Assembly (NCBI GenBank): GCA_002706365.1
Contig: PALM01000046.1
Coordinates: forward strand, 60,987-124,986
Source: Flavobacteriales bacterium
GTDB lineage: Bacteria > Bacteroidota > Bacteroidia > Flavobacteriales_E > Vicingaceae
Length of the DNA: 64,000 nt
Direction: 5' to 3'
Shown: positions 26,935 to 35,911 of the stretch, in pieces
Numbering within the stretch: position 1 is the stretch's first letter
Layout: every line of letters begins with the position of its first letter
Program-made: the position numbers and the translations under genes
The notes under the pieces: model-generated
Seen by the model: only the letters and a program-made list of their open reading frames with translations
The model's database searches: none
What the model was told of the DNA's origin: nothing

Positions 26935-29900
26935 ATGAAGTTGAGGTATATATTAAGCATTGGAATCGCCCTTGCATTGACTCAAGGAGTATTTGCCCGA
27001 GGCGGAGAAAAGAAAGACGAGGGTAAGAAGCCCAACGAGCGACCACTTCTTGCTGCAGGTTGTACTCCTGCAAATAGACTTATCTATTTAGAGTACAACA
27101 ATGTGCGTACAAGAGTTGAGACTGGTGGACTATGGTGGCAAGATCGCCAGAATAGTTCTGCCGACTATGAGGTCCCAAGAGGTTCAAACTCATACGCTAT
27201 CTACGCAGGTGGATTGTGGTTAGCTGGTACTGACGTTAACGGTCAGTTGAAAGCTGCGGTTAGTAAGTTCGGACAAGGAGTTGACTATTATACCGGACCA
27301 TTAAATAATGATGGTACTGCTGAGATCGATGATATTAGATGTAACACATGGGATCGCTTCTTTGAGATTTCAAGATCTGAAGTTGAAGAGTTCGTTCTTT
27401 ACAACTCTAGCTCAGATGAAGATAGAGCCGAACTATTTCCTAATGGCTACGAAGTGCCTCAAAGTATTCGCGAATGGCCTGGAGATGGTCTAGCGAATTC
27501 TACTGCAGCAGATAACGCTCTATTAGCTGATAAACTAGCTCCTTTCATTGATGTGAATCAAGATGGAATTTACGATTGGAGAGATGGTGATTATCCTTTC
27601 TACGATCTTGGTGCTAGCTTGAATTCAAACATTAATGATAGCTCTTTGATCAATAGTGATGGAGTTATCGACTGTAGAGCAACTCGTGTTGATCGTTCAG
27701 AAAGTGCTGGAAGACCACTATTTGGCGATAAGACATACTGGTGGATATTTAATGATAAAGGAAACCTTCACACGGAATCAAATGCTCCTTCTATTGGTAT
27801 GGAGATTCACGCTCAGGCCTTTGCCTTTGCAACCAATGATGAAGTAAATGATATGACCTTCTATAACTTCGAGTTGATCAACCGTTCAACATTTACCTTA
27901 ACTGATACCTACTTTGCTTCATATGTGGATTCAGATCTTGGTAACCCAGGAGATGACTACGTAGGTTGTGATGTAGAAAGAGGATTTGGTTACTGTTATA
28001 ATGGTGATGAATTCGATGAGGATTTCCAAGGACAAACCGGTTATGGTGCTACGCCAGCGGTTATCGGAATAGACTTCTTCGAGGGTCCTTATCAAGATTT
28101 TGATGGAATCAACAACAATGTGGGTATTCGTCCTGGAGAAGCATTGAATGGTTTGGGTTATTTCGATCCGAATAGCGCAGAGCCAGATACGATAGTCGAC
28201 AATGAGCGTTTTGGTATGAGAAGATTTGTTTACTACAATATTGGTGGTGGACAAAATGGTGATCCTACATTGGCAATCCACTATTACAATTATATGAGAG
28301 GTATCTGGCAGAATGGCCAGCCTATGAGCCATGGTGGTAATGGATTGAATTCTGCCGGTGTGGAAGGTATTCCAACAGCTTTCATGTTCCCTGGTGATAG
28401 TGACCCATTGCATTGGGGAACTGTTGATGATCAAGGGATCCCAGTTATTCCGGTTAATAACAATTGGACTGAGGATAACCCTGGAGGTGGTGAAGATGCC
28501 AACCCTCCTGGAGACCGTCGTTTCTTGCAGTCTGCAGGTCCATTTACCCTAGAGCCTGGTAATGTGAATGATATTACCGTAGGTGTTGTATTCGGTCAGG
28601 CTGAGACTGGTGGAAGATTGGCATCATTGAATGTTGCATTTACCGCTGATAACAAAGCACAGGCACTTTTTGATAACTGTTTCCAAGTATTGGATGGTCC
28701 TGATGCTCCAGATCTTACTATTCAAGAATTGGATAAGGAATTGATCTTCTACCTCACTAATAGTGAGCTTTCAAATAATTTCAATGAAGAGTATGAAGAG
28801 GAAGATCCTAATATCATTACTCCAGATACTGTATTGGATCAAGGTATTACTTATGATAACAAATATAGATTCCAAGGTTATCAAGTATTCCAATTGTCTG
28901 CAGAAGATGTATCAATTAATGATATCATGGATCTTTCAAGAGCGAGATTGGTATTCCAGTGTGATATCGTAGATCGTGACACTACTTTGGTGAACTACAT
29001 CTTCGATGAGCAATTGCAGGCTAATATTCCACAAGTGATGGTAGAAGGAGCTAATGATGGAATTACTCACTCTTTCAGAATTACAGAGGATCAATTTGCT
29101 TCTGGAAATGCAAGACTGATAAACTATAAGACTTATTATTATATCGCTATCGCTTATGCAACCAATAACTATAAGCGTTATGCACAAGATGTTGCACCGG
29201 ATCCAGGAAATCCATTAACTCCTGCATCTGATGGGCAAAAGGTTCCTTACCTTGCAAGTAGACAAAGTGCAACTGGAGGGCAGATCGATCCTGTAACTGC
29301 AATCCCACACCGTCCGGTATATGAATCTAATGGTACGGTGGTTAATGCAAGATATGGCGACTTAGTTGGAGTAACTCGTTGGCAAGGTACCGGAAACGGT
29401 GGAAATGGTCTTGAGCTTACTGATGAAACCGTCAATCGTCTAATGGAAGATAAAGACTGGGAAAGTGGTGAAGTACCAGTTCAACTAACCTATAGGTTAG
29501 GAACTAGTCCTATCAATGTGAAAGTAGTAGATCCACTTAGTATTATTGATGGCGACTTTGTAATGAAGTTTGTCAACAATGAGCCAGGTGAATTGATTCT
29601 TGATGATACCGCAAGATGGGAGTTGGCATTGAACGGAACAGATACTGTAAGATCCGATAGATCGATTGGTTCTTTAAATGAACAATTACTAATCGGCACT
29701 ACTAATAATTGGGGACTGTCTGTAGAGATTGGCCAAACTAGACTTGCTGGTCCAGATGCTCAAGGTGAAATAAGAGCAAGAAATAATGGCTATATCGGTG
29801 CAACAGCGACTTTCCCTGGTCAAGTTAACTGGTTATCAGGTATTCCTGATACTGATGGTAATTCTCCATTTAACTGGATTCTTTCTGGTAGTGTTTCAGG

Positions 29901-31236
29901 TTCAGGTGATCAGCAATATGGTGACCGTCAAAATGCAAACAATGATTATATAGATCCAAGAGAAGACTATGAAGCTATTCTTGGTGGAACTTGGTCTCCT
30001 TATAATCTAGTGGGTTATGGAAGAATTTCAGGAGGTAACCTATTCGTGAACAAACCTGGATTCAATAAGCCAGCTGTTGAAGGCGCTGCTTTGAGATACA
30101 TTAACTCTATCTTGGTTGTATTTACTCCAGATAAGAGTAAATGGACTCGTTGTCCAGTTGTTGAAACTCAAGAGGAATTAGCGAAGTCAACTGATGGCAC
30201 GGATTGGATGAACGTTCGTCCTGCTGTATCTATCGATAAGGATGGTGTTCCTTTCGATACTTCAGGTCTTGGACTTAGTCCTTCTGATCCTGTAGCTACT
30301 TTGCTTGCTGCTGGTTCTGCAGATGAGAATGATGGAAATTATATTTCTCCTTTTGGTATGGGCTGGTTCCCAGGTTATGCAATCAATGTAGAAACTGGTG
30401 AAAGAATGAATGTAGTATATGGTGAGGATACCTGGTTTGGTGTGGATAATGGCGCCGACATGCAATGGAATCCTACTTCAACTATTGCTACTGGAGCAGG
30501 TGTAGTAGATAATATCTGGGGTGGTAAGCACTTTACTTACTTCTTTAGAAAAACTACGGCGCTAGAGCGTGAAGAGAATTCAATTCTTGATTTCTCAGCT
30601 AACTTTAGAATGGTTGAGTATGATGGAGGAGCTAAGCTCTATCAAATGCTTAGAACTGCTAACCTACAGCAGTTTGCATGGCAAGCTTGTAGCTGGGTGA
30701 CAATGCCATTGTTGGTTCCTGGAACTCAATTGTTGCAATCTGAAGTGAAAGTGAATATTCAGGTTTCTAAACCTTATGAGTTCATGAATACCAATGTGAA
30801 TGACACACTTGGCTCAGGCGCAATTGATAGCACTTTGGCAAATCAAGGGCGACCAGTTTACACTTTTGCAACAAGAGGTTTTGCCGTACAAAAAGGAAAT
30901 ACAGAAGCATTAGAAGATGCTCTTGTAGACATCAATGTAGTGCCTAATCCATATTATGCAATTTCAGAGTATGAAGGTTCAGCTCTGGATAATGTGGTGA
31001 AGATTACAAACCTTCCACAGACTTGTACGATTAGAATCTACAATATGTCGGGAACTTTGATCAGAAGCTATAATAAAGCTGATCCGCAAAACTTCCTTGA
31101 TTGGGATTTGAATAACCAAGCGGGTATTCCAATCTCTAGTGGAGTGTATTTAATTCATGTTGAAGTACCAAATGTTGGTGAGAAGATCTTGAAATGGTTC
31201 GGTGTTACCAGACCGGTGGATCTGGACAATTTCTAA
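26935..31236 (+). CDS. very large exported protein with C-terminal sorting-like domain
   Basis: A 1433-residue protein with a signal peptide (MKLRYILSIGIALALTQGVFA). Near residue 206 it has a DVNQDGIYDWRDGD segment, an EF-hand or dockerin-like calcium loop. The bulk is Asn/Asp/Gly-rich and beta-like. The last ~110 residues (NVVPNPYYAISEYE, ITNLPQTCTIRIYNMSGTLIRSY, SSGVYLIHVEV, KWFG) resemble the beta sandwich of T9SS sorting or FlgD-like domains but lack the basic KxVK end. I recall homologues of this tail in Bacteroidota and relatives. The function is unknown, but the neighbours (TonB receptor, PorV-like) suggest assembly at the cell surface. Confidence 0.82.
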   Translation: MKLRYILSIGIALALTQGVFARGGEKKDEGKKPNERPLLAAGCTPANRLIYLEYNNVRTRVETGGLWWQDRQNSSADYEVPRGSNSYAIYAGGLWLAGTDVNGQLKAAVSKFGQGVDYYTGPLNNDGTAEIDDIRCNTWDRFFEISRSEVEEFVLYNSSSDEDRAELFPNGYEVPQSIREWPGDGLANSTAADNALLADKLAPFIDVNQDGIYDWRDGDYPFYDLGASLNSNINDSSLINSDGVIDCRATRVDRSESAGRPLFGDKTYWWIFNDKGNLHTESNAPSIGMEIHAQAFAFATNDEVNDMTFYNFELINRSTFTLTDTYFASYVDSDLGNPGDDYVGCDVERGFGYCYNGDEFDEDFQGQTGYGATPAVIGIDFFEGPYQDFDGINNNVGIRPGEALNGLGYFDPNSAEPDTIVDNERFGMRRFVYYNIGGGQNGDPTLAIHYYNYMRGIWQNGQPMSHGGNGLNSAGVEGIPTAFMFPGDSDPLHWGTVDDQGIPVIPVNNNWTEDNPGGGEDANPPGDRRFLQSAGPFTLEPGNVNDITVGVVFGQAETGGRLASLNVAFTADNKAQALFDNCFQVLDGPDAPDLTIQELDKELIFYLTNSELSNNFNEEYEEEDPNIITPDTVLDQGITYDNKYRFQGYQVFQLSAEDVSINDIMDLSRARLVFQCDIVDRDTTLVNYIFDEQLQANIPQVMVEGANDGITHSFRITEDQFASGNARLINYKTYYYIAIAYATNNYKRYAQDVAPDPGNPLTPASDGQKVPYLASRQSATGGQIDPVTAIPHRPVYESNGTVVNARYGDLVGVTRWQGTGNGGNGLELTDETVNRLMEDKDWESGEVPVQLTYRLGTSPINVKVVDPLSIIDGDFVMKFVNNEPGELILDDTARWELALNGTDTVRSDRSIGSLNEQLLIGTTNNWGLSVEIGQTRLAGPDAQGEIRARNNGYIGATATFPGQVNWLSGIPDTDGNSPFNWILSGSVSGSGDQQYGDRQNANNDYIDPREDYEAILGGTWSPYNLVGYGRISGGNLFVNKPGFNKPAVEGAALRYINSILVVFTPDKSKWTRCPVVETQEELAKSTDGTDWMNVRPAVSIDKDGVPFDTSGLGLSPSDPVATLLAAGSADENDGNYISPFGMGWFPGYAINVETGERMNVVYGEDTWFGVDNGADMQWNPTSTIATGAGVVDNIWGGKHFTYFFRKTTALEREENSILDFSANFRMVEYDGGAKLYQMLRTANLQQFAWQACSWVTMPLLVPGTQLLQSEVKVNIQVSKPYEFMNTNVNDTLGSGAIDSTLANQGRPVYTFATRGFAVQKGNTEALEDALVDINVVPNPYYAISEYEGSALDNVVKITNLPQTCTIRIYNMSGTLIRSYNKADPQNFLDWDLNNQAGIPISSGVYLIHVEVPNVGEKILKWFGVTRPVDLDNF

Positions 31237-31237
31237 A

Positions 31238-32326
31238 ATGAAAATATCTATGAAAATCTTTAGAAGAGGAATACTTTTATTGGCCCTTGCAGGAAGCAGT
31301 ATGGCTTTTGCTGGGAACGAAGATAGAGCTGGTGAGGCCGGTGCTTCAGAACTGCTGATAAATCCATGGGGAAGAACTAGTGGATGGGGTAGTGCGAATA
31401 CCGCAGGCGTAAGAGGAGTTGAGTCATTCAACTTGAATATTGCCGGATTAGCCTATACCGAAGGTTCTGAGCTTATTTTTACCAATACCAATTGGATGAG
31501 TGGTGCTGATATCAGCATCAATGCCTTGGGCTTTGCCCATAGATTAGGCGAGTCTGGTGGAGTATTAGGTGTTTCTGCTATGGCGATGTCATTCGGTGAT
31601 ATCGATATTACCACAGCAGATAACCCAGATGGAGGTCTTGGTACCTTCTCGCCAAACTACTTCAATATTGGTCTAGCTTACTCTAAAAACTTCTCTAACA
31701 CCATTAGTGGTGGATTAGTAGTTAAATTGGTTTCTGAAGGGATCTCAAACGTGAATGCAACGGGGATTGCAATTGATGCTGGGGTGAACTATGTAACCGG
31801 TGATATGCGTCAGTTGAAGTTTGGTATTACATTGAGAAATGTTGGGCCGCCAATGACTTTTGGAGGAAATGGCCTTTCAGATCGTTTTACAGTGCCTAAT
31901 ACTGAGAAAACCTTATCTGTAAACCAAAGATCCAAAGACTTTGAACTACCTTCAATGGTGAATATTGGTCTTACATACGACTTCTTTTTAACCGATGCTG
32001 AAGAAACGGAGGATGAAAATTGGGTGGCAGATCATAGATTGACTACTGCAGGTACATTCACTTCTAACTCCTTTACAAAGGATCAGTTCAGAATTGGTGT
32101 AGAATATGCCTTTAGAGAAATGTTCATGGTAAGAGGTGGATATGTATATGAATCAGATGCTACTGATGATGTATCCAATGCTACCACTAATCTAGGGCCT
32201 TCATTTGGAGCTACAATTCAAGTCCCTCTTGGAGAATCGGGTTCTACATTTGGGATCGATTACTCCTACAGAGTCACGAGGATATTCGATGGTTCTCACG
32301 GAATTGGAGTGAAGCTGACTTTCTAG
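31238..32326 (+). CDS. PorV/PorQ-family outer-membrane protein
   Basis: A 362-residue protein with a signal peptide and a predicted 14-stranded FadL-like barrel of the PorV/PorQ type (GRTSGWGSANTAGVRGVESFNLNIAGLAYTEG near the start, GITLRNVGPPMTFGG in the middle, a final GIGVKLTF strand). PorV carries T9SS cargo from the translocon to the PorU sortase, and PorQ is a homologue. The start is ATG 31238, one base after the previous stop; an alternative ATG is at 31250. Directly downstream of an exported giant protein, it may be that protein's dedicated shuttle. Confidence 0.86.
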   Translation: MKISMKIFRRGILLLALAGSSMAFAGNEDRAGEAGASELLINPWGRTSGWGSANTAGVRGVESFNLNIAGLAYTEGSELIFTNTNWMSGADISINALGFAHRLGESGGVLGVSAMAMSFGDIDITTADNPDGGLGTFSPNYFNIGLAYSKNFSNTISGGLVVKLVSEGISNVNATGIAIDAGVNYVTGDMRQLKFGITLRNVGPPMTFGGNGLSDRFTVPNTEKTLSVNQRSKDFELPSMVNIGLTYDFFLTDAEETEDENWVADHRLTTAGTFTSNSFTKDQFRIGVEYAFREMFMVRGGYVYESDATDDVSNATTNLGPSFGATIQVPLGESGSTFGIDYSYRVTRIFDGSHGIGVKLTF

Positions 32327-32341
32327 AAACAAAAAATATTT

Positions 32342-32349
32342 TAATTTTG
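32342..32349 (+). promoter_or_regulatory. -7 box upstream of greA
   Basis: TAATTTTG matches TAnnTTTG. It precedes the hairpin at 32352-32380 and lies ~65 bases before the greA ATG, so the hairpin would be in the greA leader if this promoter is used. Confidence 0.45.
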
Positions 32350-32351
32350 TC

Positions 32352-32380
32352 AAAGAGAACTCCATACCGGGGTTCTCTTT
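32352..32380 (+). terminator. hairpin between the PorV-like gene and greA
   Basis: A perfect 9-base stem AAAGAGAAC/GTTCTCTTT with an 11-base loop and a weak T run (TTTT overlapping the stem). It may terminate the PorV operon or act as a leader hairpin of greA. Confidence 0.5.
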
Positions 32381-32413
32381 TAGCTTTTATAAATAGAAGT
32401 ATATTAGACGATT

Positions 32414-32887
32414 ATGGCACAGGTGAGCTATTTTACAGAGGAAGGATTGGCCAAATTGAAAGCTGAGCTTAAGCAGTTGGAAACTGTTGAAAGACCATCA
32501 ATTTCCAAGCAAATTGCAGAAGCTAGAGATAAAGGAGACCTTTCGGAGAATGCAGAGTATGATGCTGCTAAAGAAGCACAGGGTTTGCTGGAGTTGAAGA
32601 TCAGTAAATTGAAGGATCTTATTGCCAACTCTCGAGTGGTTGATGAATCTGAACTGGATACAACCAAAGTGCTTATTCTCTCTAAAGTAAAGATCAAGAA
32701 CGTAGCAAATGGCGCTACTATGGAATACACTCTAGTTTCTGAAAAAGAAGCCGATATGAAAGAGAAACGTATTTCGGTTGAATCGCCAATTGCGAAAGGA
32801 CTGTTGGGAAAAAGTGTTGGAGATGTTGCAGAAGTACAAGTTCCCAGTGGGAAAATGAAATTTGAGATCCTTCAAATCAGCAGATAA
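32414..32887 (+). CDS. greA: transcription elongation factor GreA
   Basis: A 157-residue Gre factor that stimulates transcript cleavage in backtracked RNA polymerase. The coiled-coil domain has the tip motif GDLSENAEYDAAKE (~41-54, with the catalytic Asp and Glu). The C-terminal FKBP-like domain contains SPIAKGLLGKSVGD. The length is typical. The stop and the ATG of the HIT gene overlap by one base (TAATG). Confidence 0.97.
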   Translation: MAQVSYFTEEGLAKLKAELKQLETVERPSISKQIAEARDKGDLSENAEYDAAKEAQGLLELKISKLKDLIANSRVVDESELDTTKVLILSKVKIKNVANGATMEYTLVSEKEADMKEKRISVESPIAKGLLGKSVGDVAEVQVPSGKMKFEILQISR

Positions 32888-33273
32888 TGTCTAGCATTTT
32901 TTCAAAGATAGTTTCCGGTGAGATCCCTTCACATAAGATTGCAGAGAATGATGATTTCTATGCCTTTCTAGATATCAGTCCTCTTAAAGAAGGGCATACT
33001 CTAGTAATTCCTAAGAAGGAGACCGATTACATCTTTGATGTACAAGATGACGAATTTCAAAAACTATGGCTATTCGCTAAGTCAGTCGCAAAGAAAGTTG
33101 AAGCTGCAATTGAATGCAAGCGTATTGGTGTGGCTGTAGTTGGCTTAGAAGTAGCCCACGCGCATATACACCTCATTCCGATCAATTCTGTGGCTGATAT
33201 GAATTTTGCCAATCCCAAGCTTGATATTAGCCAGGAAAGACTAGCTGAGATTGCCGCTAAGATCAATGCTTAG
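32887..33273 (+). CDS. HIT-family (histidine triad) hydrolase
   Basis: A 128-residue HIT protein with the triad H91-x-H93-x-H95 (VAHAHIHLIPI). It begins with the standard SSIFSKIVSGEIPSHKIAENDDFYAFLDISP. HIT proteins hydrolyse nucleoside phosphoramidates or dinucleotides. It is coupled to greA by a one-base overlap. Its TAG stop overlaps the ruvC stop in TTAG. Confidence 0.94.
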   Translation: MSSIFSKIVSGEIPSHKIAENDDFYAFLDISPLKEGHTLVIPKKETDYIFDVQDDEFQKLWLFAKSVAKKVEAAIECKRIGVAVVGLEVAHAHIHLIPINSVADMNFANPKLDISQERLAEIAAKINA

Positions 33274-33836
33274 GCTTTTCTTCCCGGATTATCCTTTAGA
33301 AAGTTCTCCCAGTTAGAGTAGTTCTTAGTGCCAGATGGCATTGCCCCTTGATAATGATGACAAACTGCTACCGCAAGTGCATCCGTAGCATCTAAAGTCT
33401 TAGGGTTCTCTTCATAGCGAATCATGCTCTTCAACATGGCTGCAACTTGCTCTTTTGAAGCTGCTCCCTTACCTGTGATCGCCTTCTTGATCTTCTTTGG
33501 CATATACTCTACAATAGGCACATTATGGTTAAGTACAGCTGCCATAGCTACACCCTGAGCCCTGCCGAGTTTTAGCATAGACTGGGCATTCTTGCCGTAG
33601 AATGGAGCCTCGATTGCCGCCTCATCAACTTTGAATTCCTTTACCAGCTGAGATATCCTTTCGAATATTCGTTGAAGTCTTAAGTTATGATCCCCCAACT
33701 TAGCCAGTTTAATAGCACCCATAGCCAAAAGAGAAATCTCTTTCTTTTCAATGGAAATCAGACCATAACCCATTATATTCGTGCCCGGGTCAATCCCCAA
33801 AATTACCTTGTCTGATTTATTGATCTTCGATTGCAT
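33270..33836 (-). CDS. ruvC: Holliday junction resolvase RuvC
   Basis: A 188-residue RNase H-fold endonuclease resolving recombination junctions. It starts with VILGIDPGTNIMGYGLI (first catalytic Asp at ~16), then EAPFYGKNAQSMLKLGRAQGVAM (catalytic Glu), and ends with the DATDALAVAVCHH catalytic pair. The ATG shares one base with the apparent start of the divergent membrane-protein gene, so no space is left for separate promoters between them. Confidence 0.96.
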   Translation of the reverse strand: MQSKINKSDKVILGIDPGTNIMGYGLISIEKKEISLLAMGAIKLAKLGDHNLRLQRIFERISQLVKEFKVDEAAIEAPFYGKNAQSMLKLGRAQGVAMAAVLNHNVPIVEYMPKKIKKAITGKGAASKEQVAAMLKSMIRYEENPKTLDATDALAVAVCHHYQGAMPSGTKNYSNWENFLKDNPGRKA

Positions 33837-34795
33837 TGACTAAAACAAAACTATATAAAATCACCAACACAACGCTGTCTTTTACTGTCGGCCTGCTGCT
33901 TTTATATATTCTTTATCTAGCGCTTATCTCCAAGGAGATTCCAGTCGAATTCAATCAGTTGAAAATCAATTCAACTACTATTTTCTATATCTCCCTTTCT
34001 TGCTTGTTGATGCTCCTAAATTGGTCCTTTGAAGCCATCAAATGGAATCTTTTGATTAGGAAGATACACAGGCTGAAAACCTCTGAGATAATAGGTTCTA
34101 TAAGCTTGGGGCTATGTGCGAATATCATTGCTCCTAATCGTATTGGAGAGTTGGCAGCGCGACTCAATTACCTTCCTAATGAGAAAAGAAGAGAAGGCTT
34201 ATATCTCAATCTCTTTGCAGCTAGCTCACAATTATTGATCACTTTTTTAAGTGGATTATTGGCATCCATTTTATTACTTCCTAGCCTGGACCTCATTCCT
34301 CATACATGGAAGTTGCCACTTTATCTATCTGCCTCAATTCTAATTTTATTCGCTCTGCTATTGTTCTTCAAATCGCAATTGGTAAAAAGATTGCTGCTGA
34401 ATAAACTTGAGAAAAGTGGAGAAAAAGCTACAGCAGTTCACTTGGATCATGCCAGTCGCATAAAGGTGATTGCCTTAAGTACAAGTAGATATGTGATCTT
34501 TTTAATTCAATTCTTTCTCATACTCAAGGCATTTGGTGCTGAAATAGGCTTTTATGAAGCTTCCTTGATGCTTTCTATTAGCTTTTTAGTAAATAGTTTC
34601 ATTCCTTCCAATTGGCTTACAGAAATTGTCACAAAGGGATCTGTGATCTTCTTCTTGTTTGAATTAATGGCATACGATCCCCTTATTGGAATCATGGCTA
34701 GCTTGGGTTTGTGGTTGATAAACCTGCTAATACCCTCGCTTCTATCACTTTACTTTTTAAAAGATATAGATTGGATGCGATTGGTGAAAGCCTGA
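33836..34795 (+). CDS. multi-pass membrane protein, LPG-synthase TM / UPF0104 type
   Basis: A 319-residue protein with about eight membrane segments and the family features: SFEAIKWNLLIRK in the first loop, GLCANIIAPNRIGELAARL (the conserved N-R-x-GE loop), and a C-terminal EIVTKGSVIFFLF region. Homologues include the flippase-synthase membrane domain of MprF and AglD-like proteins that move lipid-linked groups. The start is taken as TTG at 33836 (ATT at 33830 is the alternative, with an in-frame TGA at 33821). It is coupled to the GT2 gene by a TGATG overlap. Confidence 0.8.
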   Translation: MTKTKLYKITNTTLSFTVGLLLLYILYLALISKEIPVEFNQLKINSTTIFYISLSCLLMLLNWSFEAIKWNLLIRKIHRLKTSEIIGSISLGLCANIIAPNRIGELAARLNYLPNEKRREGLYLNLFAASSQLLITFLSGLLASILLLPSLDLIPHTWKLPLYLSASILILFALLLFFKSQLVKRLLLNKLEKSGEKATAVHLDHASRIKVIALSTSRYVIFLIQFFLILKAFGAEIGFYEASLMLSISFLVNSFIPSNWLTEIVTKGSVIFFLFELMAYDPLIGIMASLGLWLINLLIPSLLSLYFLKDIDWMRLVKA

Positions 34796-35910
34796 TGGCG
34801 AATAGTTGGTTTGTTATTCTACTACTTCCGATGCTTTGGTATGCATATACCTTATTGAAGCTGCGCAATAAGAAGGGTACAGAATTGACGGATGATAAGT
34901 CTGTTAGTTATCCTCTAATTTCTGTGGTGATTCCCTTTCGCAATGAAAGCAGATGGATCTCTGATCTTTTGGATTCGCTTGAATTACAAGATTACCCAGC
35001 TGAATCATGGGAGCTAATATTGGTAGATGACCATTCTTTGGATAGCGGTCCTCTCCTGGTTCGAAAGGCCATAGACAGAATTCCCGTGAAAACGCAATTG
35101 ATCAGTTTGGAAAAAGGTAGTGGAAAGAAGTTTGCCCTGAAAGAAGGCATTGAAAGGGCACAATTTGATTGGATCCTAGCTACAGATGCTGATTGTTGTT
35201 TTAAAGAGGGTTGGCTAAGATCATATGCTGATCTTATTTCTACTACGGATGCAAATATGATCTGTGGGCCGGTTCTCTTTCGTGAGAATAGGAATAATTG
35301 GTTGGCTAGCTTCCAGAAATTCGAGCAGGCTATCCTAATGTTTGTCGGCAAGGCCTCAATCTTAAACGCCAACGCATTCCTAGCCAATGGGGCTAATATG
35401 GCATTTAAGAAATCTCTATTCAAACAAGCCGACCTCAAAGAAAGTGATACCCCTAGTGGAGATGATATCTTCTTATTACATCATATCAAGCAAATGGATC
35501 CTGCGAAAGTAATTTTCAATGATGCTGCTGAGGCTTTGGTTCGAACACCGGCTATGGAATCCATTCTCAGGTTTATTGATCAACGTATCCGTTGGGCTTC
35601 TAAGAGTAGATACTATAAAGATGCAGATAGTTTGAGGTATGGACTGGCAATCGCATTGGGCAATGGCATTCTTGTATTTGCATTATGCCTTTTTCTATTG
35701 GGTTTTCTTCAACTATGGGCCTTTCTTGGCTTAATATGCCTCAAGTTGACCGTTGATGCGATCATTTTCTTTAGATCCAGAAAGTATGCTGAGCTTAGAT
35801 ATAAATGGTTGAGCTTTCTTTTGATCTTCCCCTTGTATCCTTTATATACCATTGGGATCGCTTTGCTATCTTTACTTTATAAACCCCGTTGGAAAGGAAG
35901 AAAGATCTAG
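34795..35910 (+). CDS. membrane-associated family 2 glycosyltransferase
   Basis: A 371-residue GT2 enzyme: one N-terminal membrane helix (MANSWFVILLLPMLWYAY), catalytic domain with SVVIPFRNE, LVDDHS, the ATDAD metal motif and DQRIRWASK, matching the Q-x-x-RW motif of processive GT2 enzymes, then three C-terminal membrane helices. The sugar and acceptor are unknown. The ATG at 34795 overlaps the preceding stop, so it is coupled to the LPG-synthase-like membrane protein and may glycosylate a lipid which that protein flips. Confidence 0.87.
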   Translation: MANSWFVILLLPMLWYAYTLLKLRNKKGTELTDDKSVSYPLISVVIPFRNESRWISDLLDSLELQDYPAESWELILVDDHSLDSGPLLVRKAIDRIPVKTQLISLEKGSGKKFALKEGIERAQFDWILATDADCCFKEGWLRSYADLISTTDANMICGPVLFRENRNNWLASFQKFEQAILMFVGKASILNANAFLANGANMAFKKSLFKQADLKESDTPSGDDIFLLHHIKQMDPAKVIFNDAAEALVRTPAMESILRFIDQRIRWASKSRYYKDADSLRYGLAIALGNGILVFALCLFLLGFLQLWAFLGLICLKLTVDAIIFFRSRKYAELRYKWLSFLLIFPLYPLYTIGIALLSLLYKPRWKGRKI

Positions 35911-35911
35911 A

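Noticed and set aside
31202..31237. Earlier start for the PorV-like gene inside the preceding gene
   Set aside because: It would put twelve non-signal residues before a good signal peptide; ATG 31238 follows the previous stop by one base.
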